This document shows positions 1 through 7,529 of a DNA stretch of 64,000 nt, piece after piece (the first letter of the stretch is position 1; the number at the start of each line of letters is the position of its first letter). The notes under the pieces are model-generated. The model worked only from the letters and a program-made list of their open reading frames with translations. It had not been told where the DNA came from and searched no databases. Position numbers and translations under genes: made by a program. Source of the stretch: Mycolicibacterium lacusdiani (lineage in GTDB: Bacteria > Actinomycetota > Actinomycetes > Mycobacteriales > Mycobacteriaceae); the NCBI RefSeq assembly GCF_021916785.1, contig NZ_JAKCFC010000011.1, positions 62,001 to 126,000 on the forward strand. Reading direction: 5' to 3'.

Positions 1-93
1 GGAGCACGTGTGCTGCCGGTGCGCTCGGAGTGGAAGCTGGCGGAGTCGGCGGTGAACGGAGAGTTCGTCTGCGCCCGCTGGGTCGCGGCGTAG
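1..93 (+). CDS. C-terminal fragment of an unidentified protein
   Basis: An open frame runs from the window edge to a TAG stop and encodes the last 30 residues of a protein, ending in VCARWVAA. The start and most of the gene lie outside the window, and no family can be assigned from so short a piece. It converges on the TetR gene that follows, with only three bases between the stops. High GC in third codon positions supports real coding. Confidence 0.5.
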   Translation, partial: GARVLPVRSEWKLAESAVNGEFVCARWVAA

Positions 94-96
94 CGG

Positions 97-717
97 CTAC
101 TGCGACGGCACGCCGAAGCGGTTGACGAATTCCCTTGCTCTAATCAGGAATTCGATCTGCTCGGCGACGTCGTGCAGCGGCTCGGTGCTGCGCAGGGAGC
201 GGCAGAGTACGACCGCGCCTTCCAATGCGGCGATGCTGGTGATCGCCAGCGATTCGGCGTCGGCGCTCTCGAGGCCGTCGGTCACGAACGCGCGCGCCAT
301 CGCGTCACGCCAGTGACCGAACACGGTGCCTGCAACACCGACGAGGTTGGGCTCGTCGTCACCCGAACCGATCGCAGCCGCCATCACGGGGCACCCGGCG
401 GCGAAGTCATCGTCGATCAAGCTGCGGTCCCAGAACTCGATGAACGTGCGGATCAGCGCGATGCCACCCTTGGCGACGGCCTCGTCGATCAGCGCGGTGA
501 TCGAGTCGCCGGCCATCCGAAGCGCCTCGGTGAGGATCTGATTGCGACCGTCGGGAAAGTGGTAGTACACCGATCCGCGCGGAGCGCCGCTGCGCGCGAG
601 AACCTCGTCGATGGTCACGCCGGCGGCGCCGCGCTCGCGCAGCACGTCGACCGCGCTGTGCAGCATCTTGGTGCGGGTGGCGCCCCGTTTGGTGGGGGTG
701 CCCGTACGGGGCTGCAT
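97..717 (-). CDS. TetR-family transcriptional regulator
   Basis: This 206-residue protein has a TetR N-terminal DNA-binding domain at about residues 15-62, with the helix-turn-helix around ARSGAPRGSVYYHF. The C-terminal ligand-binding half resembles the YxaF/LmrA type of TetR repressor (FAAGCPVMAAAIG segment). It is expected to be a small-molecule-responsive repressor; the target and ligand are unknown. Its ATG overlaps the TGA of a 44-codon reading frame just upstream (TGATG), which suggests that the two are cotranscribed and translationally coupled. Confidence 0.88.
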   Translation of the reverse strand: MQPRTGTPTKRGATRTKMLHSAVDVLRERGAAGVTIDEVLARSGAPRGSVYYHFPDGRNQILTEALRMAGDSITALIDEAVAKGGIALIRTFIEFWDRSLIDDDFAAGCPVMAAAIGSGDDEPNLVGVAGTVFGHWRDAMARAFVTDGLESADAESLAITSIAALEGAVVLCRSLRSTEPLHDVAEQIEFLIRAREFVNRFGVPSQ

Positions 718-851
718 CAGGCAGCGATGCCCGGGCGGAGCAGTTGGTGCAGTCGACTGTGCACTCGGCTGGGGTAGGTCTTCGGCGAACCCGGACGCGA
801 CACGGTGCGCGTGAACCGGAGTCCGAGAACGTTCACTTCAACGGTCCACAT
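717..851 (-). CDS. Small 44-residue protein coupled to the TetR gene
   Basis: A short reading frame starts at an ATG preceded by GAGGAG with a 6-base spacing and ends in a TGA that overlaps the ATG of the TetR gene (TGATG). The product begins MWTVEVNVLGLRF and is basic, with no cysteines and no obvious membrane segment. The good ribosome-binding site and the stop-start overlap are what support it; no family is recognised. It could be a conserved short protein or a leader that sets translation of the regulator. Confidence 0.5.
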   Translation of the reverse strand: MWTVEVNVLGLRFTRTVSRPGSPKTYPSRVHSRLHQLLRPGIAA

Positions 852-1006
852 GCTGCGCTCCTCGTCGTATGTCGTTCAGCATAGAACCGACAACACACTG
901 ACGCAGCGCTTGTATTCCGGATCACATCCACTTTGCCACGAACGGCAGGTGAAACGGGTTGTGCGGACAAACCGGGCCGGCCAGCGGATTATGGTCTAAA
1001 ACATAG

Positions 1007-1022
1007 AAAGCGCTCACGCTTT
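1007..1022 (-). terminator. Weak hairpin terminator of the second TetR gene
   Basis: AAAGCG-CTCA-CGCTTT forms a 6-bp stem with a 4-base loop that includes the TetR stop codon. On the minus strand it is followed by a T-rich stretch (CTATGTTTTAG). The stem is short, so this is only a candidate terminator. Confidence 0.35.
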
Positions 1023-1601
1023 GAGTGCCCGCACCAGCATCTCGGTGAGTCCGTCGAGATAGCCGGGCTCGAGACTGCCGTCGCGGACGAGCAGCCGCCA
1101 GTAGATCGGCGCGGCCAGCAGGTCGAGCGCCAATTCCATGTCGATGTCCGAAGCCACCTCGCCGCGATCGATCGCACGGAGCAGGATCGCCCGCCCTCGC
1201 TCGCGACGCGGCCGGCCGATCATGTCCTCGACGACGTCGCTGAGTTCGGGGCTTCGGGCCATCTCGGCCACGAGGTCGGCCAGAATCGACGAAAACCGGG
1301 GGTGGGTGAGCCACTGCGCGATCGCCTCCACCGACGCCCGGATGTCTCCTTCGAGCGATCCCGTGTCCACGAACTCCGCTTGTCCGACGCTGAACTCGGC
1401 GATGACGGCCAGGGCCATGTCCTTCTTGGAGGTCCAGCGGCGGTACAGCGCGCTCTTGCCGACCCCGGCGCGCTTGGCGACCGCCTCCATCGACAGCCGC
1501 GCATAGCCGCGCTCTGCCAGTTCGCAGAGAACGGCTTCGGTGATCGACCGGGTGATCTCCGGCTGCAATACGGCTGCGCCGAGGGGAGTGCGACGGGTCA
1601 T
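1014..1601 (-). CDS. TetR/AcrR-family transcriptional regulator
   Basis: The start chosen is the ATG giving MTRRTPLGAAVLQPEITR, a 195-residue protein of normal TetR length. Longer versions of the frame run into the divergent gene and are rejected. The helix-turn-helix lies around residues 33-57 (AKRAGVGKSALYRRW), and the C-terminal part resembles the TetR_C_16/AcrR group. It is divergent from a SnoaL-like/NmrA-like gene pair, its probable target. A -10-like TATAGT at 1608-1613 sits 6 bases before the ATG, so the mRNA may be leaderless, and an inverted operator pair covers the promoter region. Confidence 0.9.
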   Translation of the reverse strand: MTRRTPLGAAVLQPEITRSITEAVLCELAERGYARLSMEAVAKRAGVGKSALYRRWTSKKDMALAVIAEFSVGQAEFVDTGSLEGDIRASVEAIAQWLTHPRFSSILADLVAEMARSPELSDVVEDMIGRPRRERGRAILLRAIDRGEVASDIDMELALDLLAAPIYWRLLVRDGSLEPGYLDGLTEMLVRALKA

Positions 1602-1619
1602 CGCCCGACTATACCGAGT

Positions 1620-1674
1620 GGACGATACGGACCCGTCCGGCGTATCTTGACGATGGGACGGTACCGTATCGTCC
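1620..1674. promoter_or_regulatory. Paired inverted TetR operators in a divergent promoter
   Basis: GGACGATACGGACCCGTCC (1620-1638) and GGACGGTACCGTATCGTCC (1656-1674) are reverse complements of each other at 17 of 19 positions. The second is itself close to palindromic. They fill the space between the divergent TetR and SnoaL-like genes. The left copy overlaps the spacer and -35 region of the TetR gene's own TATAGT promoter, and the right copy lies just before the ribosome-binding site of the SnoaL-like gene. Autoregulation plus repression of the neighbouring operon is inferred. Confidence 0.65.
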
Positions 1675-1689
1675 TTCGAAGGAGGAGTG

Positions 1690-2124
1690 ATGAACGCCCA
1701 AGCAGTGGTCGATCGAGCACTGGAACTCCTGATAGCCCAGGACGTGGCCGGCTTCGCAGGCCTGTGGGCAGAAGACGGAGTGCTGGAGTTCCCGTTCGCG
1801 GCACCCGGCTTCCCCAGACGGCTAGAGGGACGCGCCGCCGTGGCCGAATACATGTCCGGCTACCCGGACATCCTGCGCATCAGGGAGTTCCCCGCAGTGG
1901 TGGTGCACCAGAGCGTCGACCCGGACGTCGTGATCGTCGAGTTCGAGGCCGCAGGCACGGTGGTGGCCACTGGAGCCCCGTACCGGATGAGGTACATCGC
2001 GGTCATCACAGTTCGCGACGGTGAGATCGGGTCCTACCGGGACTATTGGAGTCCGGCTGCCGCGGCAGAGGTCGTGGGTGGATCTTCCGAGCTGAGCGAC
2101 GCATTCGCAGGCGGCACTCCATGA
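1690..2124 (+). CDS. SnoaL-like/NTF2-fold protein
   Basis: This 144-residue protein has the pattern of the SnoaL-like NTF2 fold: a helical start (ALELLIAQDVAGFAGLWAEDGVLEFPF), a central beta region and a C-terminal strand ending in GEIGSYRDYWSP. Such proteins are small ketosteroid-isomerase-like enzymes or binding proteins. The residues visible here do not identify a substrate. ATG at 1690 is preferred over the GTG at 1687 because AAGGAGG at 1679-1685 would be too close to the latter. The stop overlaps the next start (ATGA), so the two genes form an operon. Confidence 0.85.
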   Translation: MNAQAVVDRALELLIAQDVAGFAGLWAEDGVLEFPFAAPGFPRRLEGRAAVAEYMSGYPDILRIREFPAVVVHQSVDPDVVIVEFEAAGTVVATGAPYRMRYIAVITVRDGEIGSYRDYWSPAAAAEVVGGSSELSDAFAGGTP

Positions 2125-2957
2125 CCGGCGTCCTGGTCACCGCCGCCACCGGAACCACCGGCAGCCGGGTGGCTGCCTTCCTCGCCGCTTGCGACGTGCC
2201 CGCCCGGCTCGCGACGCGCACACCGTCGGCGCCCGGCCAGGTCCACTTCGACTGGGCCGACCCGTCGACCCACGCAGCCGCGCTGCGGGGTGTGTCGGCG
2301 ATCTACCTCGTAGCCCCGGTCGGCATGGCCGATCCCGTCGGGCTCGTCGGCCCGTTCCTCGACGAGGCGCTGCGACGAGGCGTTCGACGCGTCGTGCAAT
2401 TGAGTTCGTCCGCGGTCCCCGAGGGCGCGCCCGGATTGGGCGAGATCCATCGACTCGTCCGAACGACGATGCCCGAGTGGACCGTGCTGCGGCCGTCGTG
2501 GTTCATGCAGAACTTCACCGGTGACCACCTGGTGGCCCGCGGCGTGCGCGAGGGCGAGATCGTCACCGCCACTGGAGACGGCAAGGTGGCGTTCGTAGAC
2601 GCGGCCGACATCGCCGCCGTCGCCGGGCGTGCGCTCGTCGACGACGTCGCACACGACACCGAGCACGTCATCACCGGTCCGGAGGCGCTCGCCTACGACG
2701 ACGCCGCGGCGATCATCGCCCGTCAGACCGGTCGCACGATCCGGCACCGGTCGGTATCGGCAGAGGAATGGGCTCGCCGCATTGCTGCCGACGGCATCGA
2801 GCCCGAGTACGCGCGCGTGCTCGCCGACCTGGACGTCGCGATCAGCGCCGGCGCCGAGGACCGCGTCACCGACACGGTCCTGCGCGTCACCGGAAGGCCG
2901 CCGCGCAGCTTCAGTGCCTTCGTCAGAACGGAATTCGGTGCGGAGGCCGTGGCCTGA
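2121..2957 (+). CDS. NmrA-like NAD(P)-binding oxidoreductase
   Basis: This 278-residue protein opens with a Rossmann motif, VLVTAATGTTGSRVAAFL (GxxGxxG-like), typical of atypical SDRs of the NmrA/ergot-alkaloid type. A YLVAPVG segment and a VLRPSWFMQNF segment, both characteristic of that family, follow. The family includes NAD(P)H-dependent reductases and redox sensors; no substrate is evident. The ATG overlaps the preceding stop by 4 bases, so it is cotranscribed with the SnoaL-like gene and probably controlled by the divergent TetR. Confidence 0.87.
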   Translation: MTGVLVTAATGTTGSRVAAFLAACDVPARLATRTPSAPGQVHFDWADPSTHAAALRGVSAIYLVAPVGMADPVGLVGPFLDEALRRGVRRVVQLSSSAVPEGAPGLGEIHRLVRTTMPEWTVLRPSWFMQNFTGDHLVARGVREGEIVTATGDGKVAFVDAADIAAVAGRALVDDVAHDTEHVITGPEALAYDDAAAIIARQTGRTIRHRSVSAEEWARRIAADGIEPEYARVLADLDVAISAGAEDRVTDTVLRVTGRPPRSFSAFVRTEFGAEAVA

Positions 2958-2971
2958 CGGATTGACGCTCG

Positions 2972-3865
2972 CTACGACGACCCATTGCCAGCGCCGTAGG
3001 CGATGGCGACGTCCATCAGCGCCTTGGCCGGCGCGGTGAGGTGACTGCGCCGACTCACCGCGGCGACGTGCAGGTACGACTCCGGGACGATGCGCTGCAC
3101 CCGGGCACCCGACAGTCGGGCCGTACGGGTCCATGCCGACGGCATCACCGCTTGGCCGAAGCCGTTGAGGACCATCGGCAGGATCGACGTGCGGTGGGCG
3201 ACCTCGGCCGCGATGGTGACCTGAACTCCCTCGGCGAGAACGTCGTCGACGAGCGCACGCATCAGTGACCCACGCTGCGACACGATCAGCCGGCTGCCGC
3301 TCAGATCGTGCCGGTGTACGACGCCGCCGTCGGGACCGCCATCGGGTCCCGAGATCAGCACCAGCGCTTGGCTTTCCAGCGGCACGACGGCGAGGTCTAG
3401 TGCGCGAACGGATCCCGCAGAACCCAGGACGCCGATCTCCGAGTCGCCCGAGCGCACGCTCGCGACGATCTCCTCGGGCGTGAAGCCCGCCTGGGAGTTG
3501 ATGGTCACGTCGGGATGGCTCCGGGCGAAGGTCGTGAGGATCGTGGTCAACGGTTCCATGCCCGGCGACGGCATCGTGATTAGGTCCACCCGGCCGCCGC
3601 GCAGATGCTTGAGTTCGTTCATCGCCTCGGTCGCCTCGTCGACGTCGCGCAGGACCACCCGGGCCGGTCCGATCAGTGCGCGGCCGGCGTCGCTGAGCAC
3701 CACACCGCGATTCACCCGGTGGAAGAGCGGCATCCCGAGTTCCCGTTCGAACCCCGCGATCGCCTGAGAGAGCGACGGCTGCGCGACCATCAACTCCGCT
3801 GCTGCCCTGCTGAAGCTGCCGTGGTCGACCACCGCGAGGAAGAACTTCAGCTGCCGGACCTCCAT
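2972..3865 (-). CDS. LysR-family transcriptional regulator
   Basis: The 297-residue product starts MEVRQLKFFLAVVDHGSF, the classical LysR N-terminal winged helix-turn-helix (residues 1-60, AQPSLSQAIAGFERELG), followed by a periplasmic-binding-protein-like effector domain. ATG at 3865 is chosen because it lies 8 bases after GAGGTGG and gives the standard LysR start; a GTG five codons upstream is also possible. It is divergent from a tartrate dehydrogenase-like gene and a dicarboxylate transporter gene and probably activates them in response to a dicarboxylate. Confidence 0.92.
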   Translation of the reverse strand: MEVRQLKFFLAVVDHGSFSRAAAELMVAQPSLSQAIAGFERELGMPLFHRVNRGVVLSDAGRALIGPARVVLRDVDEATEAMNELKHLRGGRVDLITMPSPGMEPLTTILTTFARSHPDVTINSQAGFTPEEIVASVRSGDSEIGVLGSAGSVRALDLAVVPLESQALVLISGPDGGPDGGVVHRHDLSGSRLIVSQRGSLMRALVDDVLAEGVQVTIAAEVAHRTSILPMVLNGFGQAVMPSAWTRTARLSGARVQRIVPESYLHVAAVSRRSHLTAPAKALMDVAIAYGAGNGSS

Positions 3866-3888
3866 GATGAGCCACCTCACGTCGTCGT

Positions 3889-3919
3889 ATAGGTGGAGCC
3901 TATGCGGCCGATTGCAATC
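3889..3919. promoter_or_regulatory. LysR-type T-N11-A operator and a second palindrome
   Basis: ATAGGTGGAGCCTAT at 3889-3903 is a perfect inverted repeat with a 5-base centre and contains the LysR-family T-N11-A signature. It sits 24 bases before the LysR start codon. The perfect palindrome GATTGCAATC follows at 3910-3919 and could be an activation subsite. The arrangement fits a divergent LysR-controlled promoter. Confidence 0.65.
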
Positions 3920-4004
3920 TCGTCGTGGACCCGGGGACCCTCGGCGTCATGCAATGGGAGCACGCCGTGGTGTGACGTGCACTACACCGATGACTGGAGG
4001 CCTG

Positions 4005-5099
4005 ATGGCTCGACAGACGTTCCAGATCGCCGCAATCCCCGCCGACGGCGTCGGCAAGGAGGTCGTGTCCGCCGGGCGACGGGTGCTCGACCGGCTCGCC
4101 GAGCAGTCGGGGGATCGGTTCGCCTTCGAGTGGACGGAGTTCCCGTGGGGATGCGACTACTACGAGCGAACCGGCCGGATGATGGCCGAGGATGGCCTCG
4201 AGATGCTCAAGCCCTTCGACGCGATCTACTTCGGCGCGGTCGGGTGGGAGAACGTCCCCGATCACGTGAGCCTGTGGGGTCTGCGACTCGCGATCACCCA
4301 GGGCTTCGACCAGTGGGCCAACGTCCGGCCCGTCACCTTCCTTCCGGGAGTCACCTCGCCCCTGCGCAAGGCCGACGACACCGAACTCGACTGGGTGGTG
4401 ATTCGCGAGAACAGCGAGGGCGAGTACGCCGGACTCGGCGGCCGCAACCTCAGCAGCCGCGGGCCCGGCAACGAGGTCGCCCTGCAGACCGCGCTGTTCA
4501 CCGAGAAGGGATGCGAACGCATCATGCGCTTCGCCTTCGACATGGCGCGCACGCGCACCGTCAAGAAGGTCTCGAGCGTCACCAAGTCCAACGCCCAGCA
4601 GTACGGAATGGTGTTGTGGGACGAGGTCTTCGACCGGGTCGCGCGTGACTACCCCGACGTCGAGACCGAGAGCGTGCTCGTCGACGCCATGAGTGCGAAG
4701 TTCGTGCTGCACCCCGAACAGCTCTCGGTCGTCGTGGCGTCGAACCTGAACGCCGACATCCTGTCCGACCTCGGCTCGGCTCTGGCGGGCAGCCTCGGCC
4801 TGGCGTCGAGTGCCAACCTGAATCCCGAGCGGCGGTTCCCCAGCATGTTCGAACCCGTGCACGGTACGGCGCCCGACATCGCCGGGCAGGGCATCTGCAA
4901 TCCGATCGGCGCCATCGCCAGCGCCGCGCTGATGCTCGACCACCTCGGGCTGGCCGACGAGGCGCGCATGGTCGACGCGGCGATCGAATCCACCACCGCC
5001 GGCGGCGTGCTGCCCCGCGATCTCGGCGGCACCGCGACCACCGACGAGGTCACCGACGCGATCATCGCCGCGCTGAGCCGGGCGCTGCTCGACGCCTGA
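4005..5099 (+). CDS. Tartrate dehydrogenase/isopropylmalate dehydrogenase-family enzyme
   Basis: This 364-residue protein is a beta-decarboxylating dehydrogenase of the isocitrate/isopropylmalate family. It carries the N-terminal IPADGVGKEVV motif, the VIRENSEGEYAG loop, a VTKSNA region and the C-terminal MFEPVHGTAPDIAGQG signature with NPIGAIASAALML. The pattern is closest to tartrate dehydrogenase/D-malate dehydrogenase (TtuC/DmlA type), NAD-dependent and cytoplasmic. The start follows CTGGAGG by 4 bases. It lies next to a dicarboxylate transporter and a LysR gene, which supports tartrate or malate use. 3-Isopropylmalate dehydrogenase is less likely in this context. Confidence 0.88.
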   Translation: MARQTFQIAAIPADGVGKEVVSAGRRVLDRLAEQSGDRFAFEWTEFPWGCDYYERTGRMMAEDGLEMLKPFDAIYFGAVGWENVPDHVSLWGLRLAITQGFDQWANVRPVTFLPGVTSPLRKADDTELDWVVIRENSEGEYAGLGGRNLSSRGPGNEVALQTALFTEKGCERIMRFAFDMARTRTVKKVSSVTKSNAQQYGMVLWDEVFDRVARDYPDVETESVLVDAMSAKFVLHPEQLSVVVASNLNADILSDLGSALAGSLGLASSANLNPERRFPSMFEPVHGTAPDIAGQGICNPIGAIASAALMLDHLGLADEARMVDAAIESTTAGGVLPRDLGGTATTDEVTDAIIAALSRALLDA

Positions 5100-5188
5100 A
5101 CTCGGATGGACCGGATTGGCCGTTCGCCACCGCAGGCGGCCCGGCGGGCCTGATCCTTGACGAGGACCCACTACGCCACGGAGGAGCC

Positions 5189-6793
5189 ATGACAACCGAA
5201 AACAAGCCCCGGCGCACGGACGTCGACAAGGCGCTACTCGGCAGCGCCACCTACCGCAGTCTCGGTGAACAGACACTGTCTCCCGCGGAGGAGCGGTTCG
5301 AGAAGGGCCGGCGCACCATCGGCCTCTTCCTCGCCCCGGTGGTCACCATCGCCTTCCTAGCGCTACCGCTGGGGATGGAACCGCAGCAGCAGACCCTGGC
5401 CGGCGTGCTGCTGGGCGTCATCATCCTGTGGATCTCCGAGGCGCTGCCGATTCCGATCGGCGGTCTGCTGGGCGTCGCCATCATCGTCTTCCTCGGCGTC
5501 GCACCCGCGGACGACGTCCTCGGCGCATTCGGCTCGTCGACGATCTTCACCTTCATCGGCGCGTTCATCCTCGCCCAGGCGATGCTCAAACACGGTCTGG
5601 CACGGCGGTTCGCGTTCCGCATCCTCGCCCTGCCCCGGGTCGGGCAGTCGACCACCGGCGTCATCATCGCGTTCGGCGTGATCACCGCTCTGCTGTCGGC
5701 GTTCGTGTCCAACACCGCGACGGTGGCGATGATGCTCCCCACCGCACTGGGCATCCTGGGCGTCATCGCCAAGCTCATGCAGAGCCGTGGCACGGTCGAG
5801 GAGGACTTCGACCCGCTACGCCTTCGCGTCGGCGCGGCCATCATGCTGATGCTCGCCTACGGCGCCAGCGTCGGCGGTCTGCTCACTCCGGTCGGCAGTC
5901 CGCCGAACCTGATCGGGCGCGGGCTGATCGAGGAGGCCACCGGCGAACGAATCAGCTTCGCGCAGTGGATGGCGATGGCCGCACCGATCTGCCTGCTGAT
6001 GTTCATTGCGCTGGCGTTCATCGTGATTCGGCTCAACCGGCCGGAGCTGAAGCGGATCGAGGGAATCGCGGACTACGTCGCCGAGCAGCGCGCGGAGATG
6101 GGAAAGCTCTCCCGCGCCGAGCGGAACACCCTGATCGCGTTCGGCGTCACGGTGACCCTGTGGATCCTGCCCGGCATCGTGGCATTGGTCGCCGGCAACG
6201 ACTCCGACGTCTACACCTGGGTGAGCGACCGCCTCGACGAGGGCATGGTCGCGGTGTTCGGGGCGGCGCTCCTGTACCTGCTGCCGATCGACTGGGAGCA
6301 GCGCGAGTTCACGCTGCGCTGGAAGGACGCCGCCGACATCGACTGGGGCACCATCGTCCTGTTCGGTACCGGCATCATCTTTGGATCCCTGCTCGCCGCA
6401 ACGGGTCTGGCCGAGACCATCGGGACGTCGGTCGACAGCGCGCTCGGGTTGACCAGCGTCGTACCGATCACGATCTTCGCGGTCATCCTGGCCATCGTCG
6501 TGTCGGAGACGACGAGCAACACCGCCTCGGCCGCCGTGGTGGTGCCGATCATCATCCCGGTTGCGGTCGCCGCCGGTGTGAATCCGTTCGTCCCGGCACT
6601 GGCCGCTACCTTCGCCGCCTCGTTCGGCTTCATGCTGCCGGTGTCGACGCCGCAGAACGCCATCGTCTACGGGTCCGGCGCGGTGCGCATAACCACGATG
6701 ATCCGCACCGGGTTCACGTTCGACGTGCTCGGCGCGATCCTGATCATCGTGGCCCTGCCCGTGATGATCGCGCTGATCGGGTTGGGGAGCTGA
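5189..6793 (+). CDS. DASS/SLC13-family anion (dicarboxylate) transporter
   Basis: The 534-residue protein has a cytoplasmic N-terminus of about 45 residues followed by many hydrophobic segments. It shows paired SNT-type motifs characteristic of the divalent anion:Na+ symporter family: AFVSNTATVAMMLP and ETTSNTASAAVVVP, plus GGLLTPVGSPPNLIG and MLPVSTPQNAIV. Import of C4-dicarboxylates, such as tartrate, malate or succinate, across the inner membrane is the expected role. The ATG follows GGAGGAG by 4 bases. It lies 89 bases after the tartrate dehydrogenase-like gene and probably belongs to the same LysR-controlled unit. Confidence 0.9.
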   Translation: MTTENKPRRTDVDKALLGSATYRSLGEQTLSPAEERFEKGRRTIGLFLAPVVTIAFLALPLGMEPQQQTLAGVLLGVIILWISEALPIPIGGLLGVAIIVFLGVAPADDVLGAFGSSTIFTFIGAFILAQAMLKHGLARRFAFRILALPRVGQSTTGVIIAFGVITALLSAFVSNTATVAMMLPTALGILGVIAKLMQSRGTVEEDFDPLRLRVGAAIMLMLAYGASVGGLLTPVGSPPNLIGRGLIEEATGERISFAQWMAMAAPICLLMFIALAFIVIRLNRPELKRIEGIADYVAEQRAEMGKLSRAERNTLIAFGVTVTLWILPGIVALVAGNDSDVYTWVSDRLDEGMVAVFGAALLYLLPIDWEQREFTLRWKDAADIDWGTIVLFGTGIIFGSLLAATGLAETIGTSVDSALGLTSVVPITIFAVILAIVVSETTSNTASAAVVVPIIIPVAVAAGVNPFVPALAATFAASFGFMLPVSTPQNAIVYGSGAVRITTMIRTGFTFDVLGAILIIVALPVMIALIGLGS

Positions 6794-7529
6794 CGGGCGG
6801 TTAGCAGCAAACAGTTCGGCCACCACGTGCGGCGCCTCCTCCATCTCGGGTACGTCGAGCTGTGTCCCGTCGCTTGGAACTGCCCCGGCATGCCCTTCTA
6901 TTAGTCATTCCGCGTTCCGCAGAAACCAGCGCTGTCAATTCGCGGGACTTCGACGCGGTCCACTAGGACTGGTGTCGTCCACAGCGCCCGTCGAACGACG
7001 TCCTGCGGTACGCATGCAAACGGGAACGTTAGTCAGGATTGCGGGTGCTTCAAACGTTTTACTTTTAGGCGAGGGCAAAATTTGCGCTGAGTGTCAATCA
7101 CCAGGGGACGCGAGCGATCTCTGACACCTGGGGATTTAAGGCGAGCAAGGTGTTCTAAGCGGCCGAGACAGAGATTTAGAACGCATCGATGCCGACCGCG
7201 TCACGGAGGTCGAAACAGGAACCCACCGCGCCACCCCGAGCGAAGGCGCGTAGCAGGATGGAGTGACCCTCGACCCGCATGTGTGCACCGAGGCGACTGA
7301 TGTGCTGCGCGCCCGCACATCCCGGGATCAGGCAGCGCACCCAGTCGCCGGTTTCAAAGACATCCCATGATCGCCACCGCACACCATTCGATTTCGGTGT
7401 AGCGAATGGCGAACATGTCTCGCAGCCGCTTCGCAGAAGCCCTTGCGACGCTGTGCGTGTTCTACCGTATTGTCACTAGCGATCTGCTGCCATCCGCGTC
7501 AAGCGGTCGCGAGAAAATGGAGGTGCCCG
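6794..7529. other. Gene-poor stretch at the left edge of an accessory region
   Basis: About 730 bases without a convincing gene. GC content drops and AT-rich runs appear (for example around 7050-7085). A possible decayed small gene on the minus strand is listed separately. No tRNA, transposase or integrase remnant and no clear flanking direct repeat was found. ATG-GAGG at 7519-7523 serves the downstream nitrilase-like gene. Confidence 0.6.
7176..7416 (-). pseudogene. Possible frameshifted remnant of a small Cys/His-containing protein
   Basis: On the minus strand a frame beginning MFAIRYTEIEWCAVA is interrupted after 20 codons. An overlapping second frame continues with WDVFETGDWVRCLIPGC and ends at a TAA at 7176. 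Joined by one frameshift near 7368-7382 they would make one protein of about 80 residues with a C-x4-C-x11-H-x5-H arrangement, which might bind zinc. There is no good ribosome-binding site. It could equally be two chance frames; alternatively the 68-codon frame from a GTG at 7382 may be used alone. Confidence 0.25.

Noticed and set aside
922..1314. Many long Arg/Pro-rich open frames opposite or overlapping real genes throughout
   Set aside because: They follow from high GC in third codon positions of the true genes and have no starts, motifs or spacing that would support them.
6799..6895. A minus-strand tail (VPEMEEAPHVVAELFAANR) that looks like the C-terminus of an alpha/beta hydrolase
   Set aside because: It has no upstream body and no stop before the antisense of the transporter gene; it may be a chance frame or a short relic and cannot be supported.
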